DNA of 27,030 bases from Caryophanales bacterium UBA7057 (lineage in GTDB: Bacteria; Bacillota_I; Bacilli_A; RF39; UBA660). The notes beneath the pieces are model-generated. The model worked only from the letters and a program-made list of their open reading frames with translations, had not been told where the DNA came from and ran no database searches. Positions 7,543 to 15,354 of the stretch are shown in pieces. The position numbers were made by a program, and so were the translations under genes. The DNA is taken from assembly GCA_002493865.1 (NCBI GenBank), contig DLAC01000050.1, positions 1 through 27,030 on the forward strand. Reading direction: 5' to 3'. Positions within the stretch are counted from its first letter, which is position 1, and each line of letters starts with the position of its first letter.

Positions 7543-7857
7543 TTATTTCAAATCATCAATATATTTTTTTAATTGTTTACTTTCTGCACCAAGAATTATT
7601 TTCAATTGATTATCAATTTCAACAATCCCTTTCGCACCTAACTTTTGAATTGCATCCTTATTGACGATAGAAACATCCTTTAATGTGACTTTAAATCTAG
7701 ATAAATTGGTCTCCGTTGCGATAATATTTTCTTTTCCTCCCAAATATTCTACTAATTTATTTAACTCTAAATGTGCATCCTTCCTCGTTGCTTTTAAAAT
7801 AGCAAGTGTAATAATTATAAAAACAAGGATAATAATTCCATATTGTAAATAATCCAT
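7543..7857 (-). CDS. Membrane-anchored PTS EIIB-like domain lacking the phosphocysteine
   Basis: One N-terminal transmembrane helix (residues 5-22) is followed by an EIIB domain of the glucose-permease type: 'LVEYLGGKENI', 'SRFKVTLKDVSIVNKD', 'LGAKGIVEIDNQLKIILG'. In active EIIB domains the motif is A-C-I-T-R-L-R and the Cys is phosphorylated. Here it is T-N-L-S-R-F-K, with Asn51 in the Cys position. No EIIC or EIIA is present and the protein is 104 aa. It therefore cannot act as a normal sugar phosphotransfer domain and is more likely a binding or regulatory module. It lies upstream of the histidine kinase on the same strand, separated by the Spo0A-box region. The fold call is firm; the role is open. 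Confidence 0.8.
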   Translation of the reverse strand: MDYLQYGIIILVFIIITLAILKATRKDAHLELNKLVEYLGGKENIIATETNLSRFKVTLKDVSIVNKDAIQKLGAKGIVEIDNQLKIILGAESKQLKKYIDDLK

Positions 7858-7966
7858 TTATATCACCATCTTCATTATACAATAAATCATCTAAAATGAA
7901 AAGTTTTTTTGCCTCGAACAATTTGGGTAAACATATACACATAATTTCTAAATTTTGAATATCTTA

Positions 7967-7989
7967 TATTAGATAATTTGAAAGAATCC
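7967..7989 (+). promoter_or_regulatory. Candidate sporulation-type promoter element of the coat gene
   Basis: GAATATC-TTATATTAG-A-TAATTT repeats the element before the miniprotein gene at 4384-4405. It lies about 60 bases before ATG 8050, farther than in the miniprotein case, so a leader of about 50 bases is implied. Confidence 0.35.
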
Positions 7990-8049
7990 CAATTTCCTTC
8001 ATCCTAGATTGGGAGAATTATCATTGATTTCTAGAAAGGAGGAATAGAA

Positions 8050-8475
8050 ATGTGCAAAGATGAAAATACAGATAGAAACGAGGAATGCTGCATTGCTAAC
8101 ATTCTAAAAGTCATCGTTACTCTACAAAACAGAAGTGATAAATTTGATTGTCTAGCAGAAGGATGTGATCGTCCATTCTTAGGACCAATTCCAACTACTA
8201 TTTGCTTCAATACTAGACCAATCGAACTTTATCGTTGCTGTGACGGGGGACTTTGGACGTTCCCATATATCCTAAATGGAGTTCCTGGTACAAGTAGTGT
8301 TTTACGTGTTGAAAACGTAGAAGGATGCTGCTGTACTTGTCGCGTGTTAGCACCAAATCCAGATACAACTATAGATAACGCCCCTTATGTTGGAACAGAT
8401 GCCTTCCTTACAATTAACTTAAACTGTGTTGGTGCATTACGTTGCCTTCCTGATACTTATATCAACTGTGTATAA
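8050..8475 (+). CDS. CotY/CotZ-like cysteine-rich spore coat protein
   Basis: The 141-aa protein has 14 cysteines, many in pairs or triplets (ECC, RCC, GCCCTC). It includes the segment 'CIANILKVIVTLQNR' near the N-terminus, then 'GPIPTTICFNTRPIELY', and ends in 'NLNCVGALRCLPD'. The CotY/CotZ/ExsY family shares the N-terminal 'C-x-A-V-x-x-I' helix followed by cysteine-rich beta structure; these proteins self-assemble into the spore crust or exosporium through disulfides. This gene is somewhat shorter than typical CotY (about 150-160 aa) and divergent. An AAAGGAGG RBS precedes ATG 8050. It is a single-gene unit with its own terminator and a promoter-like element shared with the miniprotein gene. 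The family call is probable, not certain. Confidence 0.65.
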   Translation: MCKDENTDRNEECCIANILKVIVTLQNRSDKFDCLAEGCDRPFLGPIPTTICFNTRPIELYRCCDGGLWTFPYILNGVPGTSSVLRVENVEGCCCTCRVLAPNPDTTIDNAPYVGTDAFLTINLNCVGALRCLPDTYINCV

Positions 8476-8484
8476 TGGATAATA

Positions 8485-8509
8485 AAGGACCGTTACAAAC
8501 GGTCTTTTA
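8485..8509. terminator. Bidirectional terminator holding a stop codon in its loop
   Basis: GACCGT (8488-8493) pairs with ACGGTC (8499-8504), followed by TTTTATT on the plus strand and CTTTATT on the minus strand. It separates the convergent coat gene and the 108-aa gene; the stop codon of the latter (8493-8495) lies at the stem-loop junction. Confidence 0.85.
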
Positions 8510-8819
8510 TTATGATATCTTCAATCTCAATCATTGGAATAACTTCTCCATCAATTGTCACAATACTATTTTTCACTTTTCCAGCAATCTTTGTATCATA
8601 TACTTTTCTTTTTGTAATAATCTCTACTCCAATATTAAAAATATAACGTCTACTTTGAAAAAGTTTTTTTAATTTTGCTTCGACCGATACTGGGTCATTT
8701 TCTAATAAAACTTCTTTTTCTGGATTCTCATCACTCGCTTGAATATGATATACATCCCTATTTTTCTTTACTCGACTGACCGTTTCATTTTTATAAATAT
8801 GTGGTAATTCTTTTTTCAT
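8493..8819 (-). CDS. Conserved-looking 108-aa protein of unknown function
   Basis: I do not recognise the family with confidence. The protein is charged and soluble, with no signal peptide. A flexible N-terminal third ('MKKELPHIYKNETVSRVKKN') precedes a compact region of alternating hydrophobic residues: 'RRYIFNIGVEIITKRKVYD', 'AGKVKNSIVTIDGEVIPM', 'IEIEDIIIKD'. That pattern suggests a small beta-rich domain. A good RBS (GGGAGGAATC) precedes ATG 8819. It is divergent from the second SEDS gene at 8897 and convergent with the coat gene, so a sporulation or envelope role is possible from context only. Confidence 0.6.
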   Translation of the reverse strand: MKKELPHIYKNETVSRVKKNRDVYHIQASDENPEKEVLLENDPVSVEAKLKKLFQSRRYIFNIGVEIITKRKVYDTKIAGKVKNSIVTIDGEVIPMIEIEDIIIKDRL

Positions 8820-8896
8820 AAGATTCCTCCCTATTTTACTTTATGATTTGTATATTTTTTTTAAAACTAAGAATACTAAAAAAGAGGGATTTTACG

Positions 8897-10024
8897 ATGA
8901 AAAAAAAGAACTATATTTTAAATTTACCACTTCTTTTCTGTTTATTTTTTTTTATGATCATTAGCGTTTTAACGATACTAAGTGCAAGTGATTATTTATC
9001 GGTTTCTCTTGGAAAACTCTATTTAAAACAACTATTTTGGTATATGCTAGGCTTTTTAATCATGTTGTTAGTAATGAAAGTTGGAAATAAAAGAATCAAA
9101 CACTTCTCATGGTTTCTTTACTTCTTTGGAAATTTCCTACTACTTTTATTACTTTTTATTGGAAAACCTATTAATAATAGTAAATGTTGGTTTATCATTC
9201 CTGGAATTGGTTCTTTTCAACCGAGTGAGTTTATGAAGATATTTTTAATTCTAATAATCAGTCATATTGTCTATCCAATGATGGAAGAAAAAGCTTCACT
9301 TTCTTTAAAGGAAGAGTTTCTTCTAATTGGAAAAGTAATTTTACTTTTTTTACTTCCTACAATTTTGACTTTTTTAGAACCAGATACAGGAGTCATTCTT
9401 TTATATTTTATTATTTCCATTTCTATTTTATTTATTTCACCCATTCGTAAAAGATGGTTTTTAGCAACAGGTGGAATTGGGATTTTTCTTTTAGGCCTTT
9501 TCCTATTCTTATATTTTGAACAGCAAAAATTATTTGTAAACTTATTTGGAACGAACTTATTTTATCGAATTGATCGCTTGTTGGATTGGAAAAATGGAAC
9601 TGGATTACAACTAGAAAATTCTTTAACAGCCATTGGTTCTAGTGGTCTTTATGGACATGGTTTTCATCATACACCTTTATATTTTCCAGAAGCAGGAACG
9701 GATTTCATCTTCTCCGTATATGCATCTAATTTTGGTTTAATCGGTAGTTATTTGCTTTTAATTGCCTTACTACTATTTGATTTCACTCTATTTAGAATCG
9801 CGAAAGGAACAAAAAATAAAGAGGACCTTGCCATAATTATTGGAGGTGCCTCAATGATTATCTATCAACAATTTCAAAATATTGCAATGACGCTAGGTGT
9901 CTTACCAATTACAGGAATTACACTACCATTCATTAGTTATGGTGGTTCTTCCCTACTATCTTATATGTTTCTACTAGGAATTATTTTTAATATTTATAAC
10001 GATTCCAAAAAGAAAATTAATTAA
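8897..10024 (+). CDS. rodA: Second SEDS-family glycan polymerase (RodA/SpoVE type)
   Basis: A 375-aa protein with about ten membrane segments and the SEDS landmarks: 'SFQPSEFMKIFLI', 'EPDTGVIL', 'GSSGLYGHGF', 'FPEAGTDFIFSVYASNFG' and 'GITLPFISYGGSS' near the C-terminus. It has GTDFIFSVYASNFG where the SEDS at 3087 has HTDFIFPIIVEENG, so the two are clearly different paralogs. I place the start at ATG 8897, with GAGGG about 9 bases upstream; the frame is open upstream to 8843 but those 18 codons overlap the likely promoter. RodA is the default for a second SEDS protein, but the neighbouring coat gene makes a sporulation-specific SEDS such as SpoVE possible. Confidence 0.8.
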   Translation: MKKKNYILNLPLLFCLFFFMIISVLTILSASDYLSVSLGKLYLKQLFWYMLGFLIMLLVMKVGNKRIKHFSWFLYFFGNFLLLLLLFIGKPINNSKCWFIIPGIGSFQPSEFMKIFLILIISHIVYPMMEEKASLSLKEEFLLIGKVILLFLLPTILTFLEPDTGVILLYFIISISILFISPIRKRWFLATGGIGIFLLGLFLFLYFEQQKLFVNLFGTNLFYRIDRLLDWKNGTGLQLENSLTAIGSSGLYGHGFHHTPLYFPEAGTDFIFSVYASNFGLIGSYLLLIALLLFDFTLFRIAKGTKNKEDLAIIIGGASMIIYQQFQNIAMTLGVLPITGITLPFISYGGSSLLSYMFLLGIIFNIYNDSKKKIN

Positions 10025-10045
10025 AAAATAGTCCTTAGAATATTT

Positions 10046-10993
10046 CTATGAAAGCGGTGCCATTACTGTAACGGTTGCCGTTTTTGATATTCCATTTTGA
10101 CTCGTTGCTTGAATTTCTGCGGTTCCAATAGCATTTGCAATTAAGACAGTTCTCCCATCTTCCGTTTTCGCAATCGAAACAATTTCTGGATGACTAGAAA
10201 CCCAAGTAAGCGTTTGATCTGTGGTTGTAACGGGAGTAAACGATGCACTGACTTCTTGTGTACTTCCAACTACCATTGGCGCGATATCACTAATTGTTAG
10301 CGCAGTTGCCTCGATAACTTCCCCCTTCATAATTGTTTTTACATTCGCATAAACATTTAATTCCACTTGGAATAAAACATTACCAACAATTGCTTCTGGT
10401 GTTAATTTTGTAGAACTAGCAACCGTATCTGAGGTCCAAATTCTAAGACGGAAATTTTTTTCATAAGCACTTGTATTCGCAGGAATCACTCCCTGATAAA
10501 TTGTTTTTTCAATCTCGTCACTCGCAGAAATCACATCCGTTTGGCTTAGAACATTGAACGTTTTCACTTGTCCTGAAGAGGTTGTGAGTTCTGATTCTAC
10601 CTCTTTTCCTTCTTCAATTTCTGTTAAATAGACTTTGACATTGTTTTCCTCTAATAGAGACGCTACATCTTTTCTTAAAGTGATTTCATAAGGAATTTCT
10701 GGATTTCCAGCGGAATCTCCAACAATTCGAAAATCAAACACATATTTATCTGAATTAAAAGTTTTCCCCAAACTATCATCTACTGGAGTAATACTCGTAA
10801 TCGAAAGTCCTCGATCTGAATACAAATTTTTAGAATAGATTAAAGAAATCTTTCCTTCGTTTAACTTATTTTCAATCGCTACCTGCTTTTCATAAGTAAA
10901 AAAAGCAAAACTTACCCCTACGGTGATTAGGATTAGAGAAATCACGCCCAAAATTGACAACAAAATTTGTGCACTGCTATCTTGTCGAACCAT
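10046..10993 (-). CDS. Membrane-anchored surface protein with a C-terminal Big2-like Ig domain
   Basis: The N-terminus (about residues 8-33) is one hydrophobic segment, 'ILLSILGVISLILITVGVSF', followed by 'AFFTYEKQ' and 'NEGKISLIY'. This resembles TasA/camelysin-type exported proteins processed by a SipW-like peptidase. The middle (50-220) is a beta-rich extracytoplasmic region. The last 90 residues look like a bacterial Ig-like group 2 domain: 'VVGSTQEVSASFTPV', 'LTWVSSHPEIVSI', 'VLIANAIGTAEIQATS', 'TATVTV'. Big2 domains occur in adhesins and surface scaffolds. No sortase motif is present, so anchoring would rest on the N-terminal helix if it is not cleaved. GGGAGG precedes ATG 10993. It is probably monocistronic. 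Confidence 0.7.
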   Translation of the reverse strand: MVRQDSSAQILLSILGVISLILITVGVSFAFFTYEKQVAIENKLNEGKISLIYSKNLYSDRGLSITSITPVDDSLGKTFNSDKYVFDFRIVGDSAGNPEIPYEITLRKDVASLLEENNVKVYLTEIEEGKEVESELTTSSGQVKTFNVLSQTDVISASDEIEKTIYQGVIPANTSAYEKNFRLRIWTSDTVASSTKLTPEAIVGNVLFQVELNVYANVKTIMKGEVIEATALTISDIAPMVVGSTQEVSASFTPVTTTDQTLTWVSSHPEIVSIAKTEDGRTVLIANAIGTAEIQATSQNGISKTATVTVMAPLS

Positions 10994-11022
10994 GAAATTC
11001 CCTCCCTTATTCTACTAATATC

Positions 11023-11028
11023 AGTATA
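11023..11028 (-). promoter_or_regulatory. Extended -10 promoter of the Big2 gene
   Basis: TATACT is preceded by TGG (extended -10 type) about 30 bases before the start at 10993. No good -35 box is visible. Confidence 0.5.
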
Positions 11029-11040
11029 CCAAAAATATAG

Positions 11041-11070
11041 AAAAAAACAAGAATTTCCTTGAATTTCTTG
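11041..11070 (-). terminator. Terminator after the glycosyltransferase gene
   Basis: On the minus strand a CAAGAA...TTCTTG stem with one internal mismatch is followed by a run of seven Ts. Confidence 0.75.
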
Positions 11071-11111
11071 CTTTCAACTACTAAAAAAAGTATATACTTT
11101 ATATTTTTCAT

Positions 11112-12125
11112 TTACTTTTTTAAACGAAGAACCTCTGTATAAACCTCTTTCAATTGCTTTCCTACAAGTTTAATATCACGTTCTTCTGCCTTATGATATG
11201 CATTTTTAGAAACAGATTTTAACTCGCCCTTAAAATATTTTTTGATTTTTTCTTCAAATTCGTCCACGTCTTTTGCTTTATAAACGTCCTTTCCATCTTG
11301 AAACCATTCTTCAAAAATAGGTATATCTCGAATGATTGCATTGGTTCCACAAGCACATGCCTCAATAATGGGAATTCCTTCGGTTTCTTCCAATGTTGGA
11401 AACAGGTAAAGATCACATCCATTTAAAGCAGCGCGGATTTCTTCTTTTTCTACATACCCAGCAAACGTTAAATTATCCAGTTTTGTATTGACCGCATTTC
11501 TTACCTTTTTGGTTGCAACAGAAAGCGGACTATATCCAAACCAAATAAATTTATATTCTGGCATTCTTTTCGCAAGTTCTACAAAATCAACAATTCCCTT
11601 TCTCTCAATATATAATCCAATTCCAATGATGACTTTATCTTCTTTACTATAACCATATTTCTTTCTGAAATCTTCTCCATATTTCTTATTATTCTGAAAA
11701 AAGTCTAAATCGATTCCATTAGAAATATCATAAATTTTCTTGTGTTCTAGGCCTTTATATCCCTGTAGTAATTTTTTAGAATATGGAGTAGGAGTAATTA
11801 ATACGTCCCCTAAAGAATAACACTTAATTAACCACCACTTGAATAATTTCGAAGTCTGTTTCGCAAGAATAAAACCATTTTTATAGTCTTCTTCTGTACT
11901 ATGTGCATGATAAACAATTTTCTTTCCCTTCTTTTTTGCTTTTTTTGCCAAAAAATAGGACTTCAAAAAATAGGTATTAATATGCAGGATATCATAAGTG
12001 TCTTTTGGATCTAGTGTATACTCAATCTGTTCATTTTCTAAAGCAGTCATCTGATGCTGAATTGCTTTTCCTAACCCACTTTTTCCAATTGTTTTTAATC
12101 CTTCTGCATACAATAATACCTTCAT
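11112..12125 (-). CDS. Family 4 glycosyltransferase, probably glycolipid or envelope glycan
   Basis: This 337-aa GT-B fold enzyme has an N-terminal acceptor domain beginning 'MKVLLYAEGLKTIGKSGLGK' and a C-terminal donor domain with 'IISNGIDLDFF'-like, 'IGIGLYIERKGI' and 'EETEGIPIIEACACGTNAII', the EX7E motif of GT4. The G-x-S-G-L-G-K start and the short length recall diacylglycerol glucosyl/galactosyltransferases of Bacilli and Mollicutes (CpoA type), but the acceptor cannot be read from the sequence. ATG 12125 follows GAGG at 8 bases; an in-frame TTG at 12131 is less likely. It has its own promoter and terminator, so it looks monocistronic. No sugar-nucleotide genes lie nearby. Confidence 0.8.
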   Translation of the reverse strand: MKVLLYAEGLKTIGKSGLGKAIQHQMTALENEQIEYTLDPKDTYDILHINTYFLKSYFLAKKAKKKGKKIVYHAHSTEEDYKNGFILAKQTSKLFKWWLIKCYSLGDVLITPTPYSKKLLQGYKGLEHKKIYDISNGIDLDFFQNNKKYGEDFRKKYGYSKEDKVIIGIGLYIERKGIVDFVELAKRMPEYKFIWFGYSPLSVATKKVRNAVNTKLDNLTFAGYVEKEEIRAALNGCDLYLFPTLEETEGIPIIEACACGTNAIIRDIPIFEEWFQDGKDVYKAKDVDEFEEKIKKYFKGELKSVSKNAYHKAEERDIKLVGKQLKEVYTEVLRLKK

Positions 12126-12148
12126 AATCAAACCTCATTTCTATTATC

Positions 12149-12154
12149 ATTATA
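12149..12154 (-). promoter_or_regulatory. Extended -10 promoter of the glycosyltransferase gene
   Basis: TATAAT is preceded by TGT (extended -10), about 25 bases before the start. The same ATGTTATAAT arrangement occurs before obg. Confidence 0.6.
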
Positions 12155-12171
12155 ACATAAAATTTTGATTT

Positions 12172-12205
12172 TAAATAAAGAATCTAGTGAATGACCTAGA
12201 TTCTT
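12172..12205 (-). terminator. Terminator of the Tad operon
   Basis: AAGAATCTAG pairs perfectly with CTAGATTCTT (plus-strand 12178-12187 and 12196-12205), followed on the minus strand by TATTT. Confidence 0.8.
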
Positions 12206-12240
12206 CTTAATCTATAAAAATTTTTCTCAAGACCATTTCT

Positions 12241-12942
12241 TTATGGCAATAAAAGTTTGACAATTACAGGGGATAATACAAGTAACAAAATGATTGGAAC
12301 AAAAAGTAACACGGAAACAACACTAACTTGAATTGGCATTTTATTAATCTGTGTTTTCACTCCCATCACCCGCATTTCACGAATATAATTTAATTGTTCA
12401 CGAATCGGTTCTACCATATTATTTCCATAAGCATTAGACTGTTCTAAATTTAAAATCATATTCTGAATCGATGGAGATGGAATCCTTGTCCTTAAAGCCT
12501 GTAAAGATTCTTTAAAACTTTTCCCATATTCCATTTCTTTTAAAGCATTAGAAAACTCCAAAGATAAACTTCCTTCTACGCTTTTAGAAGTAATTTCTAA
12601 AGAATCAACTAAATTTCTTCCCGATTCTAACGATAGTGCAACAACTTCAAAAAATAAAATAGATTCTTTTTCTAATTGTCTTTGTCTTTTTTCAATTTTA
12701 CTGTCTAAATAAAGCTTAGAAAATAAGTAATAATAAATACTACAAAGAACTAAATTGACGATTAAATTTCTATAATCGATGATAAGAAAAAAGAAAAAGA
12801 GGAGTAGCGTTGAAAATAGTCTCATATTTAAAAAAGAATATCCATTGACAGTAGCATCCATCCCTAAAGAAAGACATTTTTCCTGATACTTCTGAATAGT
12901 TTCTTTTCTATAAATTTTATTTTCTATTCTTCCCTTTTTCAT
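12241..12942 (-). CDS. tadC: TadC-like pilus platform protein (T2SSF domain)
   Basis: TadC forms the inner-membrane platform of the Tad pilus together with TadB. The protein has two hydrophobic segments near residues 30-65, a cytoplasmic helical T2SSF domain ('EVVALSLESGRNLVDSLEI', 'MEYGKSFKESLQALRTRIP', 'MILNLEQSNAYGNNMVEPIR') and a C-terminal hydrophobic hairpin. At 233 aa it is shorter than proteobacterial TadC (about 300 aa), as often in Gram-positive loci. ATG 12942 follows AAGAGG at 7 bases; the frame is open upstream to a TTG at 12963, which would overlap tadB. It is the last gene of the operon, followed by a terminator. Confidence 0.85.
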   Translation of the reverse strand: MKKGRIENKIYRKETIQKYQEKCLSLGMDATVNGYSFLNMRLFSTLLLFFFFLIIDYRNLIVNLVLCSIYYYLFSKLYLDSKIEKRQRQLEKESILFFEVVALSLESGRNLVDSLEITSKSVEGSLSLEFSNALKEMEYGKSFKESLQALRTRIPSPSIQNMILNLEQSNAYGNNMVEPIREQLNYIREMRVMGVKTQINKMPIQVSVVSVLLFVPIILLLVLSPVIVKLLLP

Positions 12943-12952
12943 AAAACACCTC

Positions 12953-13963
12953 TTAATAATCAATTTTCATGATATGATGAATCACTAATATATATATAGT
13001 ATATAATAAAACAATCACCATCAATAAGATAAGTCCAATCCAAGATGTAAATAAGTCCTGAAAATAAGATGGACTCAAAAGACGAATCAATAATACAATG
13101 ATAAATGGCAAACACATTAATATTTTACAAACCAAACTCGCAGAAGCAGTCGTTGACTTTAGTTCCTGACTTAGTTTTTTTCGATCTATGAAATTCTCTT
13201 TAATCGATGAAAATATTTTACTGATATTACCCCCTGTACGATTTAAGACAATCAGAGAAGTTGTAATATAATGAACTTCTTCGATAGGAACTCGCTCATA
13301 AAAACGTTCTAATACCATTTCTAGTTCTAATCCAAACTTTAAGTCAATATTCATTTTAGAAAATTCTTCCCCTAAAGGTCCATCCAGTTCACGAGAAACA
13401 ATTTCTAAGGCTTGCGTAATACTCTTTCCAACCTCAAAAGCATTTTCCATCATAGTAATTGCTTTTAATAAATCTTCTTCTATTTGTTGATTCCTTTTCA
13501 CTCGACCAACTTCCCAATACACGTTAGGTAAGAAAAATCCAAGAAGAAAAAAGAAAAGTGCAAAGAAAATGGATGGTTGATATACTCTGATTCCACAAAG
13601 TACAAAATAAAGGCCTAGTAAAAAGAGTCCCCAAATTCCCTGAATAGCAATCAGCTCTAAAAAGGAGGAATCATTATGTTCTTCTTTGACTAAATAAACT
13701 TCATATTTTTTTTCGAGTCTTTCTATTCCTGGAATCTTAGCTAAAAACATAGAAAAACGATTTAAAAATTCAAGTCCTACAACATAGAATCTATCCCCAA
13801 TTGAAGTTCCATACTTTTGAACAGGATCTATTGTATAGTTTTCGATTCGCTTAGAAAACCTATAAGCCCTCGTAAATTTAGAAGCTACAACATAAACGCA
13901 AAGTAGTATAAATAACGCAATGCCAATCCCAATCAATAACGTTGGACTGATTCCATAAGGCAT
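12953..13963 (-). CDS. tadB: TadB-like pilus platform protein (T2SSF domain)
   Basis: This is the larger partner of the two-protein inner-membrane platform. Residues 5-30 are hydrophobic, a second pair lies near 105-150, the T2SSF helical domain follows ('AITMMENAFEVGKSITQALE', 'LKFGLELEMVLERFYERVP', 'LIVLNRTGGNISKIFSSIKE'), and the C-terminus has two membrane helices. The T-G-G-N motif is typical of TadB. The length of 336 aa is normal. An excellent AAAGGAGG precedes ATG 13963. It lies 20 bases after tadA and 10 bases before tadC. Confidence 0.88.
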   Translation of the reverse strand: MPYGISPTLLIGIGIALFILLCVYVVASKFTRAYRFSKRIENYTIDPVQKYGTSIGDRFYVVGLEFLNRFSMFLAKIPGIERLEKKYEVYLVKEEHNDSSFLELIAIQGIWGLFLLGLYFVLCGIRVYQPSIFFALFFFLLGFFLPNVYWEVGRVKRNQQIEEDLLKAITMMENAFEVGKSITQALEIVSRELDGPLGEEFSKMNIDLKFGLELEMVLERFYERVPIEEVHYITTSLIVLNRTGGNISKIFSSIKENFIDRKKLSQELKSTTASASLVCKILMCLPFIIVLLIRLLSPSYFQDLFTSWIGLILLMVIVLLYTIYILVIHHIMKIDY

Positions 13964-13983
13964 AAAAATTCCTCCTTTCTTTT

Positions 13984-15354
13984 TTAATCTTTATTTTTTT
14001 TACTTTCTTTACTATTCTTCTTTAGCGGTGTAAAAATATCATCGATACGATCAATTCCTTGACGTTTTATTCGGTCATAGACTTTTGGAATATAGTTATA
14101 TAAAATAAATTCTCCATTCACTTCCCCATTCGGAGTGAGTCCCTTCTTACGGAAAGCAAAAATCTCTTGTAATTCAATTTCTCCATTTTTTAACCCAACT
14201 ACTTCTGAAATGCTTGTAATTTTTCTTTTCCCATCACTTAATCTTTCCACTTGAACAACTACATCAATGGCATTATAAATATATTCTCGAATGGCTGAAA
14301 TAGGAATTTCCATTTCTCCCATTAGAACCATAGTTTCTAGACGGTTTAAAGCATCAATTGGTCCATTCGCATGCAAAGTGGTAAGACTTCCTTCATGTCC
14401 TGTATTCATGGCTTGTAACATATCTAAGGCTTCCCTTCCACGAACTTCTCCAACAATAATTCGATCTGGTCTCATTCGAAGAGAATTTCGAACCAAATCT
14501 CGAATCGTCACTTCTTTTCCATTATCATAATTCGTACTCCGAGTTTCTAATGAAATAACATGTCCTTGTCTCAATTTTAATTCAGCAGCATCTTCAATCG
14601 TAATGATTCTCTCCTCTTCTCTAATAAAATTGGATAATACATTTAAAATTGTTGTTTTTCCACTACCCGTACCACCACAGACAATAATATTTAATTTTGC
14701 AAGCACTGCGGCTTCTAAAAATCTTGCCATATAAGGAGTAAGTGTACCGAATCGAATTAAATCATCAATCGTATTCAAATAATCACTAAACTTACGAATC
14801 GTAAGTACTGGACCATTTAAACTAAGAGGTGGAATTACTGCATTAATTCTAGAACCATCTGGCAAATGGGAGTCTACCATAGGACTAGAAATATCAATCG
14901 TTTTTCCAAGAGGTTGAATCATTCTCTCAATGGTTCTTAAAATATGATCATTATTAATAAAAGAAATTGTGTCATCCTTCATAATCTTTCCATCAATTTC
15001 AATATAAATATCATTGGGTCCATTCACCATAATTTCTGTTACATTCTTATCTTCTAATAACTCAGTAATTGGACCATATCCATTAATTTCATGTTCAATT
15101 AAATGAAAGATATGTTCCCGTTCTAAATTCGATAAATCGTAGTCTTCTATACTATGATCAATTTCTGTATTGATGTAATCTTTCAGAGAAGTATTTTCTG
15201 GAATTTGATTATCTAAAATATTTTGAATAATTTGAACTCTTAACTGATCTAATAATTCTTTATCTTTAAATATTTCATAGTCCTTAATAATTGTTACAGG
15301 TTTTCTAACAGTTGTATCTATATCAAATTCTTCAGTGAACGTCTTCTTTGCCAT
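13984..15354 (-). CDS. tadA: TadA/CpaF-type pilus assembly ATPase
   Basis: This hexameric secretion ATPase powers Tad pilus extension and retraction. The 456-aa protein has an N-terminal domain with 'INGYGPITELLEDKNVTEIM' and 'HLPDGSRINAVIPP'. The ATPase core follows, with Walker A 'GGTGSGKTTIL' (about residues 227-237), the Asp box 'IITIEDAAELKL', Walker B 'RPDRIIVGEVRG' and the His box 'MNTGHEGSLTTLHANGP'. The start is ATG 15354 because GGAGG lies 6 bases upstream; the frame is open to 15441 but that part overlaps tadZ. The true start still overlaps the tadZ stop by 23 bases, so translation is coupled. Confidence 0.95.
   Translation of the reverse strand: MAKKTFTEEFDIDTTVRKPVTIIKDYEIFKDKELLDQLRVQIIQNILDNQIPENTSLKDYINTEIDHSIEDYDLSNLEREHIFHLIEHEINGYGPITELLEDKNVTEIMVNGPNDIYIEIDGKIMKDDTISFINNDHILRTIERMIQPLGKTIDISSPMVDSHLPDGSRINAVIPPLSLNGPVLTIRKFSDYLNTIDDLIRFGTLTPYMARFLEAAVLAKLNIIVCGGTGSGKTTILNVLSNFIREEERIITIEDAAELKLRQGHVISLETRSTNYDNGKEVTIRDLVRNSLRMRPDRIIVGEVRGREALDMLQAMNTGHEGSLTTLHANGPIDALNRLETMVLMGEMEIPISAIREYIYNAIDVVVQVERLSDGKRKITSISEVVGLKNGEIELQEIFAFRKKGLTPNGEVNGEFILYNYIPKVYDRIKRQGIDRIDDIFTPLKKNSKESKKNKD

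Noticed and set aside
7757..7942. Minus-strand ORF overlapping the EIIB-like gene
   Set aside because: Out of frame with a gene that has clear domain identity; no family pattern.
7860..8049. Riboswitch or small RNA in the 190-base gap before the coat gene
   Set aside because: Only the shared promoter-like element and a weak imperfect inverted repeat (TCCCAATTT/AGATTGGGA) are visible; no known riboswitch signature.
11219..11422. Minus-strand ORF inside the glycosyltransferase gene
   Set aside because: Shadow of the GT4 coding sequence in another frame.
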